Shown here in pieces: positions 1 through 6,851 of a stretch of DNA of 64,000 nt. The DNA comes from UBA1189 sp045660385 (GTDB lineage Bacteria > Bacteroidota > Bacteroidia > Bacteroidales > Bacteroidaceae). The notes under the pieces are model-generated. The model searched no databases. It was not told where the DNA came from and saw only the letters and a list, made by a program, of their open reading frames with translations. Position 1 is the stretch's first letter; each line of letters starts with the position of its first letter. Position numbers and translations under genes: made by a program. The DNA is taken from NCBI GenBank assembly GCA_045660385.1, contig JAZRDT010000053.1, forward strand, positions 1 through 64,000, written 5' to 3'.

Positions 1-530
1 TGAGAGTTCTCCTTGGCATATTTCACAAAAGCCAACCACTCGTTAGCTGCTTCGTGTCCCTGCTCACCTGCCTGTACAAACCATCTGATAGCCTCCTCTC
101 TGTCGGGTTTTATGTAACTCCCATATTCATAGTATAGGCCCAGGATGAATTGTGCTTCGGCAGCGCCTGCCTCAGCCTGTTCCTTGCACCATTGGAAGGC
201 CTGCTCATAATTGGCAAAGCAACAAAGTACCAAGCCAAACTTAGCATCGGCATTGCCTTGCGCTGCAGCTTTCTCATACCATTGCTTCACCTCCTCTCTG
301 TCACACGAAATGCCATTGCCAAAGTAGCCGCAATTGCCTATGCGAAACTGTGCTTTGGCCAAGCCCTTCTTTGCAGCTGCATACCAATGGCCTTCGGCTC
401 CGTACCTGAAGTCATTATATAACGATTCGTACATGCCTACGTAGTATTGCGCCTCAGCATTGCCCTGCATGGCTTGATTGTACCAGTTTACTATTGTCTG
501 TTCTGAGATGTTGTAATAAAACTTTTCCAT
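1..530 (-). CDS. Sel1-like repeat protein, C-terminus cut by window edge
   Basis: The gene reads leftwards from an ATG at 528-530 with no stop before position 1, so only the first 176 residues are present. The protein is made of Sel1-type helical repeats of about 36 residues, with AxxG-like and EAxxWY-like positions, for example WYNQAMQGNAEAQYYVG, WYEKAAAQGNADAKFG and WFVQAGEQGHEAA. There is no signal peptide, so it is probably cytoplasmic. Sel1 repeats are protein-interaction scaffolds; no enzymatic domain is visible and the partner is unknown. The upstream 435 bases to the sigma gene are free of genes. Confidence 0.8.
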   Translation of the reverse strand, partial: MEKFYYNISEQTIVNWYNQAMQGNAEAQYYVGMYESLYNDFRYGAEGHWYAAAKKGLAKAQFRIGNCGYFGNGISCDREEVKQWYEKAAAQGNADAKFGLVLCCFANYEQAFQWCKEQAEAGAAEAQFILGLYYEYGSYIKPDREEAIRWFVQAGEQGHEAANEWLAFVKYAKENS

Positions 531-620
531 AGCATTTAACTTTGTTTACTTCGCAAAGATATAGTATTCCGATGCCAACAGAAAGCAAGAACTCTTGCAT
601 AATTTTTGCCCGATGCAAAT

Positions 621-648
621 AGTACCAAAACCACTCATTTTTGGTACC
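621..648. repeat. AGTACCAAAA hairpin repeat, copy 1
   Basis: An inverted repeat in which GTACCAAAA pairs with TTTTGGTAC around a short loop. It belongs to a family of near-identical hairpins at 4365-4399 and 9919-9950, with a variant at 4474-4505. It lies upstream of the Sel1 gene rather than behind a gene, so it is not simply a terminator. Confidence 0.6.
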
Positions 649-890
649 GCTAAGGAAGCGCTTTGAGAAAAACATACATAAGCTTATCTTATTTTCGATA
701 ATTTACGGTACCATTTATGGATGTTTATGTTCTAAAATAATAGGAGGGATCATAGCCCGATAGTTGTTGTCATAGCATCTGATTCCCCTTCATGTCGCGT
801 TAAATAATCTTAAATAAACCTTATGTTTGTTTATTTTCACCCATTTTACCCCCTTTTTTCATCGTTTTGGCCCGATTTTGCACAAAAAAC

Positions 891-910
891 GACCCTATAT
901 ATAGAGGGTC
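891..910 (+). promoter_or_regulatory. Hairpin in the sigma factor leader region
   Basis: GACCCT pairs with AGGGTC across an eight-base AT-rich loop and is followed by a pyrimidine-rich stretch (TTCTTT). It sits 55 bases before the sigma gene start, in a gene-free span (531-965). A TATGTTTG sequence at 822-829 resembles a Bacteroidetes -7 box, although no good -33 box precedes it. If transcription starts there, the hairpin would lie in the mRNA leader and could act as an attenuator. That role is inference; the hairpin itself is visible. Apart from this hairpin and the repeat at 621-648, I see nothing else in the span. Confidence 0.4.
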
Positions 911-965
911 TTCTTTCCTAAGGCGCTTCAACATGACTTTTTTATTCACTTAAAACAATTAGCTG

Positions 966-1820
966 ATGAGACAACTAAAGATTTCGACTAGCATCACCAC
1001 CCGCAGTGAAACACTCGACAAGTACTTGCAGGACATCAGTCGCCAACCCATGATTTCTGTCAACGAGGAGGTAGAGCTTGCTCAGCGCATCCGTCAGGGC
1101 GACCGCGTGGCCTTGGAGAAACTCACATGTGCCAACTTGCGTTTCGTGGTATCGGTAGCCAAGCAATATCAGAACCAGGGCTTGAGCCTGTCAGACCTCA
1201 TCAACGAGGGTAACATCGGGCTCCTCAAGGCCGCTGAGAAGTTCGACGAGACCCGCGGATTCAAGTTTATCAGCTATGCTGTGTGGTGGATACGCCAGTC
1301 CATACTGCAGGCCCTGGCCGAGCAGTCGCGCAACATACGCTTGCCGCTCAACCAGGTAGGACTGCTCAACAAGATCAGCAAGGAGTCGGCACAATTCGAG
1401 CAACGATACGAGCGACGCCCCACATCGGAGGAGCTGTCCGACATCTTGGATATCCCAGCAGAGAAGATTGATGAGGCTCTAAACCACTCGGGTTCCTCCC
1501 TCTCGATAGACGCTCCCTTCGAGGAGGGCGAGTCAAACAGTCTGCTCGATGTGCTCCCCAGCAGCGCCACACCCACTACCGACAAGTCGCTCATAAACGA
1601 GTCACTCGCCACGGAGATCGACCGCGCCCTCTCCACGCTCACCGACCGTGAGAAGGAGATACTGCAGATGCTCTTCGGCATCGGCTGCCAGGAGATGACA
1701 CTCGAGGAGATAGGCGACCACTTTGGCCTCACCCGTGAGCGCGTACGCCAAGTCAAGGAGAAAGCCCTCCGCCGCCTCCGCAGCACCTCGCGCAGCACCC
1801 TGCTGAAGACTTACTTGTAG
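966..1820 (+). CDS. rpoD: Primary RNA polymerase sigma factor, Bacteroidetes SigA/RpoD type
   Basis: This 284-residue protein is the short form of the housekeeping sigma factor typical of Bacteroidetes, which lacks the long acidic region 1.1. Region 1.2 (LDKYLQDISRQPMIS) lies near residue 18. Region 2 follows (residues about 50-115), with the core-binding and -10 recognition segments including GFKFISYAVWWIRQSI. Region 3 comes next, and region 4 (residues about 225-275) has a clear helix-turn-helix, LEEIGDHFGLTRERVRQV. It directs RNA polymerase to the TTTG/TAnnTTTG promoters seen across this window. The gene stands alone, flanked by repeat-rich non-coding DNA on both sides. Confidence 0.95.
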   Translation: MRQLKISTSITTRSETLDKYLQDISRQPMISVNEEVELAQRIRQGDRVALEKLTCANLRFVVSVAKQYQNQGLSLSDLINEGNIGLLKAAEKFDETRGFKFISYAVWWIRQSILQALAEQSRNIRLPLNQVGLLNKISKESAQFEQRYERRPTSEELSDILDIPAEKIDEALNHSGSSLSIDAPFEEGESNSLLDVLPSSATPTTDKSLINESLATEIDRALSTLTDREKEILQMLFGIGCQEMTLEEIGDHFGLTRERVRQVKEKALRRLRSTSRSTLLKTYL

Positions 1821-1839
1821 GCTATGAAAAGAACTTTTC

Positions 1840-1866
1840 AACGATAACGATAACGAAAACGATAAC
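1840..1866. repeat. AACGAT-type short tandem repeat
   Basis: Twenty-seven bases of imperfect AACGATAACGATAACG repeats just behind the sigma gene. A 25/27 match lies at 9154-9180, and shorter inverted pieces lie at 3144-3165 and 3741-3755, all in the same accessory zone. Confidence 0.55.
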
Positions 1867-1898
1867 TAAAAAATAAAGTTTTCCTTATTTTTGGTCAA

Positions 1899-2720
1899 GG
1901 TATCGGTAGTTGACAATAACTGCATGATACATAACACAATAGCGACCGATACCTGGTATCGGTGGGGTGTCGGTCGCAGATGCATTAAGCAAAGCCCCAC
2001 ATGCTATAGGCCATACATGAGTGAGTAAAACAATTTCATTTTTGCCCTGGCAAGGGGCGAAGCCACTAAGGTTAAGAAAGTTCATAAATCGGTTGGCAAT
2101 GGCGAAGTCATTATATGAATTATTGTACGAAAACGCCATATGTATCCGTACATTTTTACACGACACAATGGCAATCTTGAGTTTTGCTAAAGTCCAGTAC
2201 TTATATACAAGTATTACAGTACTTACCCGTAAGTACTGCAGTTTGGGTCCATCCAAATTGAATTTTCGCTTTGTTGAAAATTTATTTTCAAGCCCTTGAA
2301 AATTCTTGAAAAAAGTAACGCTGATGGCAAAGGAATAAAAAGGGCAAGGGAAAAGCAAAGGAGTACTGCTTGCAGCCCTTTGGTTCATCTCCCCAAAAGG
2401 AGTTCTTATTGTTTTATTATATGAAAACCATGATGTTGATAAATTTTCAACTTTAACTTCGTTGAAGTTCGGCGGTGCTCGCTGAGAGATTTGAAACTCC
2501 TTTGGGAAACTAAAGTTTCCGTCGTCGCAACCGACGCTTTCATACCGCGTCGGCACTAGCACGAACTTTCAATTTTCAATTCTCAATTTAATTGCTCCTT
2601 GCCAGGCCAAAAATAAAAATCGTTTACTCGGTAATATAAGGATAACCGACACCCCACCGATACCGGGTGTCGGTCGTCAATCAGCTCATTCATTGCTATT
2701 TACAAGCAAATACCGACACC
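1899..2720. repeat. Inverted-repeat element with mirrored GGTRTCGGT arrays
   Basis: Eight copies of the 9-mer GGTRTCGGT lie at two mirrored ends. The left copies are at 1899 (+), 1945 (-), 1955 (+) and 1966 (+). The right copies are at 2712 (-), 2666 (+), 2656 (-) and 2645 (-). Gaps between copies are 37, 1 and 2 bases on both sides. The 37-base spacers have diverged in sequence (about 16 of 37 identical), while their length is kept. Further inward, a 33-base box at 2023-2055 matches the reverse complement of 2597-2629 at 28 of 33 positions. The core (2056-2596) has no convincing gene but contains a perfect 10-bp hairpin at 2218-2239 (CAGTACTTAC/GTAAGTACTG). It could be a non-autonomous mobile element with multi-site ends, or a paired protein-binding array. 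Confidence 0.65.
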
Positions 2721-2758
2721 TCAGCTAAAAAAGGTAGAACTCATTTTTTACAGTCTTT

Positions 2759-2864
2759 TCCCACGAATTTTTACAAATAACCACAAATTATATTGGTTGC
2801 CTAAAGATGCAATAATTCGGGTATATATTTGTGATAATTTACGGGTAATTGATGGAAATTTGTG
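2759..2864. repeat. CACRAAT-triplet inverted element, copy 1
   Basis: The left arm has CACGAAT, TACAAAT and CACAAAT at a 10-base period. The right arm carries ATTTGTG-type units in inverted orientation but is less regular. It is related to the better-kept copy at 3701-3792 and a third at 9133-9253. No gene lies inside. Confidence 0.5.
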
Positions 2865-2899
2865 TTTAAAGTAAAACACTCCGTAAGAGAAGAAGCAGT

Positions 2900-3090
2900 C
2901 TAAGAATCTGTTTGGATTTTATTTCAAGTTTAGTTGAGAGGTATTTTTGAGCAGATTTGCACTGTTTGGTCGCAGCAAATAGTGGTCTATTTGCAAGAAC
3001 AAAGAGTGTAAAGATGGTAAAAAGAGCCTCAAATAAACTGAAAAGTATAACATAAAACTTATTAGCGGTAAAATCCAAACAGATTCTAAG
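2900..3090. mobile_element. MITE-like foldback element
   Basis: Terminal inverted repeats of 22 bases match at 21 of 22 positions (2900-2921 and 3069-3090; core TCTGTTTGGATTTTA). Inside, an 8-bp hairpin (GCAAATAG-TGGT-CTATTTGC) marks the centre, and parts of the two halves can also pair (for example AGTTTAGTTGAG with CTCAAATAAACT). The total length is 191 bases and there is no transposase gene. I could not identify a clear target-site duplication. A non-autonomous insertion element is the most likely reading. Confidence 0.6.
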
Positions 3091-3300
3091 TTCTGTTACA
3101 TCAGTTGACTTTAAATCATCAGCACAATAGTGCCTATAATTCATCGTTATCGTTGTCTTCATCGTTGGTAGATATAATTCGTGCAACTCCTAATTCCTAA
3201 TTAACAACTCCGTTGTTGAGCTTCGGCTGCGTTCGCAGTAAGAGTTTCAATCAAGCTTGACTCTTGCTCACTGGCATGAACCTTCCTAACTCCTAACTAA

Positions 3301-3657
3301 TCAACTCCACTGGCGCACCCTCTCCGCCGCTTGTGCCTTGATGCTATCGTCTATCACCACCAGCAACCGAAACACCGCCCACAAGATAGCCGCATCATCA
3401 ATGACGCCTACCACGGGGATGGCATCGGGCAGGATATCAAAGGGCAAGAGGAGATACGCCAATGCCGCGATGATCTTCGCCTTGTCCTTCCACGGCAAAG
3501 CCGGCGACCGTAAGGCGTAGTACACTACCATCGCCCAGTAGGCCAACCAGGCCGCAACACGCTTCACTGCGCCTATGGCCAAATCCAATATCGATTCTCC
3601 TGAGTTATTCATATTCTTCTGATACTTATCCATAATCTTATTTGTTTTATTGCTCAC
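3301..3657 (-). CDS. DUF1232 (YkvA-like) membrane protein
   Basis: A 118-residue protein with the hallmark of the DUF1232 family, IAALAYLLLPFDILPDAIP followed by VGVIDDAA (residues about 63-92), where hydrophobic stretches surround PFDxxPD and DDA motifs. An extra hydrophobic segment (WLAYWAMVVYYAL) comes before it, so the protein probably sits in or on the inner membrane. The molecular role of the family is unknown. The ATG at 3657 is used here; an in-frame ATG at residue 9 (MDKYQKN) is an alternative. The gene stands alone between repeat elements. Confidence 0.8.
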   Translation of the reverse strand: MSNKTNKIMDKYQKNMNNSGESILDLAIGAVKRVAAWLAYWAMVVYYALRSPALPWKDKAKIIAALAYLLLPFDILPDAIPVVGVIDDAAILWAVFRLLVVIDDSIKAQAAERVRQWS

Positions 3658-3700
3658 AAATGTTTGTTATCTCCCACAAAACTGCTTGTTTCTATTATTC

Positions 3701-3792
3701 TCCCACGAATGGGCACGAATCTACACGAATCTTTTAACAGGTTATCGTTTTCGTTGATATATAATTTGTGATAATTTGTGCTTATTTGTGGG
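3701..3792. repeat. CACRAAT-triplet inverted element, copy 2
   Basis: The best-kept member of the family. The left arm (3701-3730) has three CACGAAT units at an exact 10-base period. The right arm (3763-3792) has three ATTTGTG units, the inverted CACAAAT form, at the same period. The centre contains GTTATCGTTTTCGTT, the inverted form of the AACGAT repeat. It lies between the DUF1232 gene and the next small gene. Confidence 0.6.
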
Positions 3793-3837
3793 CAAGAACC
3801 AAACACATACTTCGTGGGAGACAAATAATTGCCATTC

Positions 3838-4251
3838 TTATCTCCTTCTCCGTTTCGCCCTACTCGGCATCCTCACCGGCACATAGTTGCCACGATCATC
3901 CATCACATAGGGACGCCCCTTGATGTAGATGACATCATCGGCCTGTTCCTCATACGCCTCGCAAGCCTCATACTCCTCGTAGCCGTCATACCCAGAGTCC
4001 TGTTCCTCGCGAGCGAAGTAGGGCACCAGCGTGCCATCGGGCATCTTCTTGTAGAGCTCACCATCGACCATTGTTGTCTTTGGTTCAGCTAGATATGCTT
4101 CACTTTCTTTGCGCCATTTGCGTGTGGCCACACGAGTTACAGCATACGTAGCCACACCAGTAGCAGCCACCGCCGCAACCGTACTCTTGATAGCCGTCTT
4201 GCGAATCTCGGGATCACTCCAAATAATTTTCAATCCATCCAAAAAGTTCAT
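3838..4251 (-). CDS. Small membrane-anchored hypothetical protein with acidic middle and basic tail
   Basis: I do not recognise this 137-residue protein. One transmembrane-like segment lies at residues about 22-42 (IKSTVAAVAATGVATYAV). It is followed by a hydrophilic region with a YDGYEEYEACEAYEEQ stretch rich in Glu and Tyr, and a very basic end (PSRAKRRRR). It contains two short similar motifs, GELYKKMPDGTLVPYF and GRPYVMDDRGNYVPVR, which look like an internal duplication of a small beta unit. It stands alone on the minus strand. Its coding status is supported by its composition and clean start. Confidence 0.6.
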   Translation of the reverse strand: MNFLDGLKIIWSDPEIRKTAIKSTVAAVAATGVATYAVTRVATRKWRKESEAYLAEPKTTMVDGELYKKMPDGTLVPYFAREEQDSGYDGYEEYEACEAYEEQADDVIYIKGRPYVMDDRGNYVPVRMPSRAKRRRR

Positions 4252-4364
4252 AGTGTTGTCTCCTATTGTTTGAGGTTTATAATTGCCTTACCTTCACGAT
4301 GCAAATTTATCGTAATAGCAAGACAAAAGGTGTCTGAATAGGATGGAAAAATATGCGAAGATAA

Positions 4365-4399
4365 AAATAGTACCAAAACCCTCCGTTTTGGTACTATTT
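4365..4399. repeat. AGTACCAAAA hairpin repeat, copy 2
   Basis: A perfect 15-bp stem, AAATAGTACCAAAAC against GTTTTGGTACTATTT, with loop CCTCC. On the minus strand it is followed by TTTTTATC, and on the plus strand by TTTCTTT, so it could end transcription in either direction. The gene-free span 4252-4592 contains this and the related hairpin at 4474-4505, and little else. Confidence 0.65.
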
Positions 4400-4473
4400 C
4401 TTTATTGAAAGAGCGGATGATTTACGTAAAAAAGTAGCACTCTTTTCCATATCCACCCAAATTCTATGATAAA

Positions 4474-4505
4474 AATAGCACCAAGATTGTTGGCTTGGTG
4501 CTATT
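4474..4505 (-). terminator. Likely terminator of the toxin-like gene cluster
   Basis: A perfect 12-bp stem (AATAGCACCAAG/CTTGGTGCTATT) with an 8-base loop, followed on the minus strand by TTTTTATC. It lies about 90 bases beyond the stop of the 4593-5195 gene, in the direction of that cluster. Its sequence is a variant of the AGTACCAAAA hairpin family. Confidence 0.6.
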
Positions 4506-4592
4506 GATTACTAAAAGGGACTTCGTTAAACGCTAATCATTCAACGTTAAACGTTAACCCATCAACCTTAACCGCAGGTTTGCTGCTTGGTT

Positions 4593-5195
4593 TTACTCAA
4601 TGTACAGCCAATTCGTTTGTTTATCCCGCTTGCCATAAACCAAACCTAAGAGCGGTATTACGATATTATTCTTCTTGATGTACCCATAGCCATATTCCCC
4701 CATATCCAAGTAGGTGGCATTGGTACTGCACTTGCTACACTCGACGGCAAAGTCAGAGAGCGTCATCGGTATGTTTGACTGCAATAGAAAAACCACTCCA
4801 TTCTTATCTTTGCACAAGGCACGGCGGAATTCCTTATTTGGGTCTTTGTTGAACTTTATGGTTTTCGAGTCATACACCAAAGGCCATTGCTGAAATCCAT
4901 TGTCGCTCAGCCAATTGTCGCTGATATAGAACATGTTCCCTTTTAAGGAAACAATCACCATCTTCTTGTTCTTTTTTTGGAGGATCTCCCCCTTGTATCG
5001 GTATTGACCAATAATCTTATTCCCAATTGAATCTGTGAATGCTGCTGGCACACAAAATTTGGCATCCTTAGGTCTCTCGTATGACCATTTGAGATCCCCC
5101 TCAGGTAGGTCAATCCTTCTCACTTTCTTCCCTTGTGAGTAAGCGGAGCCTATGCTAAAGCAGAGTAGAGTCAAAACTATTAAAATTCGTTTCAT
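4593..5195 (-). CDS. Secreted protein, phosphodiester glycosidase (NAGPA)-like
   Basis: The chosen ATG at 5195 gives a 200-residue protein with a clean signal peptide (MKRILIVLTLLCFSIGSAYS); an upstream ATG at 5234 would put a charged stretch before it. The mature part resembles small Bacteroidales proteins with a NAGPA fold: a central segment around LKGNMFYISDNWL, then RRALCKDKNG, and a C-terminal MTLSDFAVECSKC and LDMGEYGYGY region. In that family the late LDxG segment is near the active site. Assignment is by pattern memory and is moderate. It is the last gene of the leftward cluster that begins with the 6838-8070 lipoprotein, and the region is clearly AT-rich. Confidence 0.5.
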   Translation of the reverse strand: MKRILIVLTLLCFSIGSAYSQGKKVRRIDLPEGDLKWSYERPKDAKFCVPAAFTDSIGNKIIGQYRYKGEILQKKNKKMVIVSLKGNMFYISDNWLSDNGFQQWPLVYDSKTIKFNKDPNKEFRRALCKDKNGVVFLLQSNIPMTLSDFAVECSKCSTNATYLDMGEYGYGYIKKNNIVIPLLGLVYGKRDKQTNWLYIE

Positions 5196-5252
5196 TCTTT
5201 TGTTTTTATTTTCAAGTTCACCTTCACCTTTCATTTCAAGACCACCTAATGA

Positions 5253-5486
5253 TTATAGGTTTTCTATATACTTTTCTATAGCCTTACTAAATATTTCTTC
5301 CTGTATAGAAGCATCCATAAAGTCCTCCCAAAACTCTATAGGTGAAATCTTTTTTACTAATTTGTAAGGGGCAAATGAAAATTGCGTTTTCTTATCACAA
5401 TCTTTAAAGTGAACGCCAATGGATGACACATGTTCTACTACTCTATATTGTCCGTTATATTTAACAATATCATCTTCTTCAAACAT
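5253..5486 (-). CDS. Small acidic protein, candidate immunity protein
   Basis: A 77-residue protein without signal peptide or membrane segment, and I recognise no family. The first half looks like a small beta domain (DDIVKYNGQYRVVEHV), and the second half is helical and acidic (PIEFWEDFMDASIQEE). It begins 48 bases after the stop of the secreted nuclease gene, in the same direction. That is the usual place of an immunity gene in polymorphic toxin loci. Immunity is inferred from position alone; a regulatory or unrelated role is possible. Confidence 0.5.
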   Translation of the reverse strand: MFEEDDIVKYNGQYRVVEHVSSIGVHFKDCDKKTQFSFAPYKLVKKISPIEFWEDFMDASIQEEIFSKAIEKYIENL

Positions 5487-5534
5487 ACTAAAACTCTTTT
5501 TAGATTACTTTATTGTGATTTCAAAAAACAGAAG

Positions 5535-6851
5535 TTAAGATGCTTTTCTCGCTACATTTTGAAAAGTTTTCATTTCCTTAAGATTACCATCTTTAAAATA
5601 CCTGTAAACGAATGAAGTAGGTCTTTCACTACTACCAGAATACTTCATATCAACTTCAATTCTCGCAGAGTGTCCATTTCTGACGTCTTTAGCAACTCTT
5701 GCTTCTAATGACTTGTATTCGCCTCTATTCAGTACTGCATCTTGAGGAGTCAGATTTGCTCCACAATTCTCTCCTCCCAATTGGCGGCCCACGATATGCC
5801 CTGCATCATCATCTAACTTGCTTCCGTCAAGTCCAGATACATAAGTCTTAGCATCCTTAAAATCTTTCTGTATTGCAGGATCTCTTCCTTCGATCTTCTG
5901 ATTTTTGAATTTCGGGTTAATATCATTTACTGCAGTTTTTACTCTTCCATGTTTATCAGTTATATACACATTGTTTCCTGATTTGTATGTTTTATTTCCC
6001 ATCAAACGCATATTTAACAACGACTTATCATCACCTACTTCTATCACATCACCTTTCATCTTTCCCAAGAACGTTCCATCATTCCCATTTTTTATTATAA
6101 CTTCACCCGCCTTATTATCCGTAAACTGCAAATCCTTTGCTCTTAAATATTTTTTCTTCTGAGCACTAAATACATCTACATATTTATCAGCATGAGTATT
6201 CAAATACCTTAAATGCGAAATATCTGTTCGCAATGCGGAAGTCCCACATTGTTCATAAGCATCAAGAAGCAACGGATTATTTTTTATAGCATTCGCAAGT
6301 TGAGGATTGGCTGCAACATCATCCAATAGTTTTTGTTGCATCTCAAATGTCATTTTTTGAGCCTTTTCCGCAGCTGTTTTACCAATTTTCTTTTGTAATC
6401 CATCTCCGATAAACTCTTTAGCTGTCTTCACCGCTGCCTTTTGTGCAATTGTAGGAGCAGCTTGTTTTGTCGTAGCCTTGTTTGCTAATCTCAAGAAAGA
6501 ATTAGTAGAAACCTTTCCTATGGCCTTAGTAGATTTCTTTATACTCCCATCTAACGCCGCCTCTGCTCCTTCTTTAATAAGAATACGAGTAGATTTCTCA
6601 ACCAATTCCTCTCCCGATTCTTTAATAAAAAGGATGGAATACCTTTCTACTTGCTCTTTTGCTGTTTTATTGGCGGCAGCTTCTACAGCCTCTTTTGTCA
6701 CTTTCTTAGCTACAGCTTGCGTAGCTTCCTTAACAGCTTGCTTAGCTGCAAATTCAGCACCTTCTTTCAAAACGATTTGTGCTTGTCCTTTTATATAAAG
6801 AGGGCAAGCAAACATGAACAGTATTATCAAATATTTTTTAATAGATTTCAT
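5535..6851 (-). CDS. Secreted toxin-like protein with C-terminal DNA/RNA non-specific endonuclease domain
   Basis: This 438-residue protein starts with a Sec signal peptide (MKSIKKYLIILFMFACPLYI). A long Ala/Lys/Glu-rich helical stretch follows (residues about 25-190) with repeats such as AKQAVKEATQAVAKKVTKEA. The end (residues about 330-438) matches the non-specific endonuclease type found at the C-terminus of polymorphic toxins: DDDAGHIVGRQLGG with the likely catalytic His352, then NLTPQDAVLNRGEYKSLE. It would cut nucleic acid in a target cell. Its start overlaps the upstream lipoprotein gene by 14 bases, and a candidate immunity gene follows. The base composition is much more AT-rich than the housekeeping genes here, which suggests transfer. 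Confidence 0.75.
   Translation of the reverse strand: MKSIKKYLIILFMFACPLYIKGQAQIVLKEGAEFAAKQAVKEATQAVAKKVTKEAVEAAANKTAKEQVERYSILFIKESGEELVEKSTRILIKEGAEAALDGSIKKSTKAIGKVSTNSFLRLANKATTKQAAPTIAQKAAVKTAKEFIGDGLQKKIGKTAAEKAQKMTFEMQQKLLDDVAANPQLANAIKNNPLLLDAYEQCGTSALRTDISHLRYLNTHADKYVDVFSAQKKKYLRAKDLQFTDNKAGEVIIKNGNDGTFLGKMKGDVIEVGDDKSLLNMRLMGNKTYKSGNNVYITDKHGRVKTAVNDINPKFKNQKIEGRDPAIQKDFKDAKTYVSGLDGSKLDDDAGHIVGRQLGGENCGANLTPQDAVLNRGEYKSLEARVAKDVRNGHSARIEVDMKYSGSSERPTSFVYRYFKDGNLKEMKTFQNVARKAS

Noticed and set aside
1274..1798. 174-residue minus-strand frame inside the sigma factor gene
   Set aside because: It lies entirely opposite a certain gene with strong codon structure.
1885..2562. 225-residue minus-strand reading frame in the repeat element
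   Set aside because: It has no family resemblance or domain-like pattern, runs through inverted repeats and simple TTTTCAATT repeats, and has composition unlike neighbouring genes.
2866..3186. 106-residue minus-strand reading frame
   Set aside because: It covers the MITE-like element and its inverted ends, and the protein is low-complexity hydrophobic sequence without a plausible start.
3701..3792. CRISPR-like regular repeats
   Set aside because: The units are only 7 bases with 3-base gaps and are inverted, with no spacers and no cas genes.
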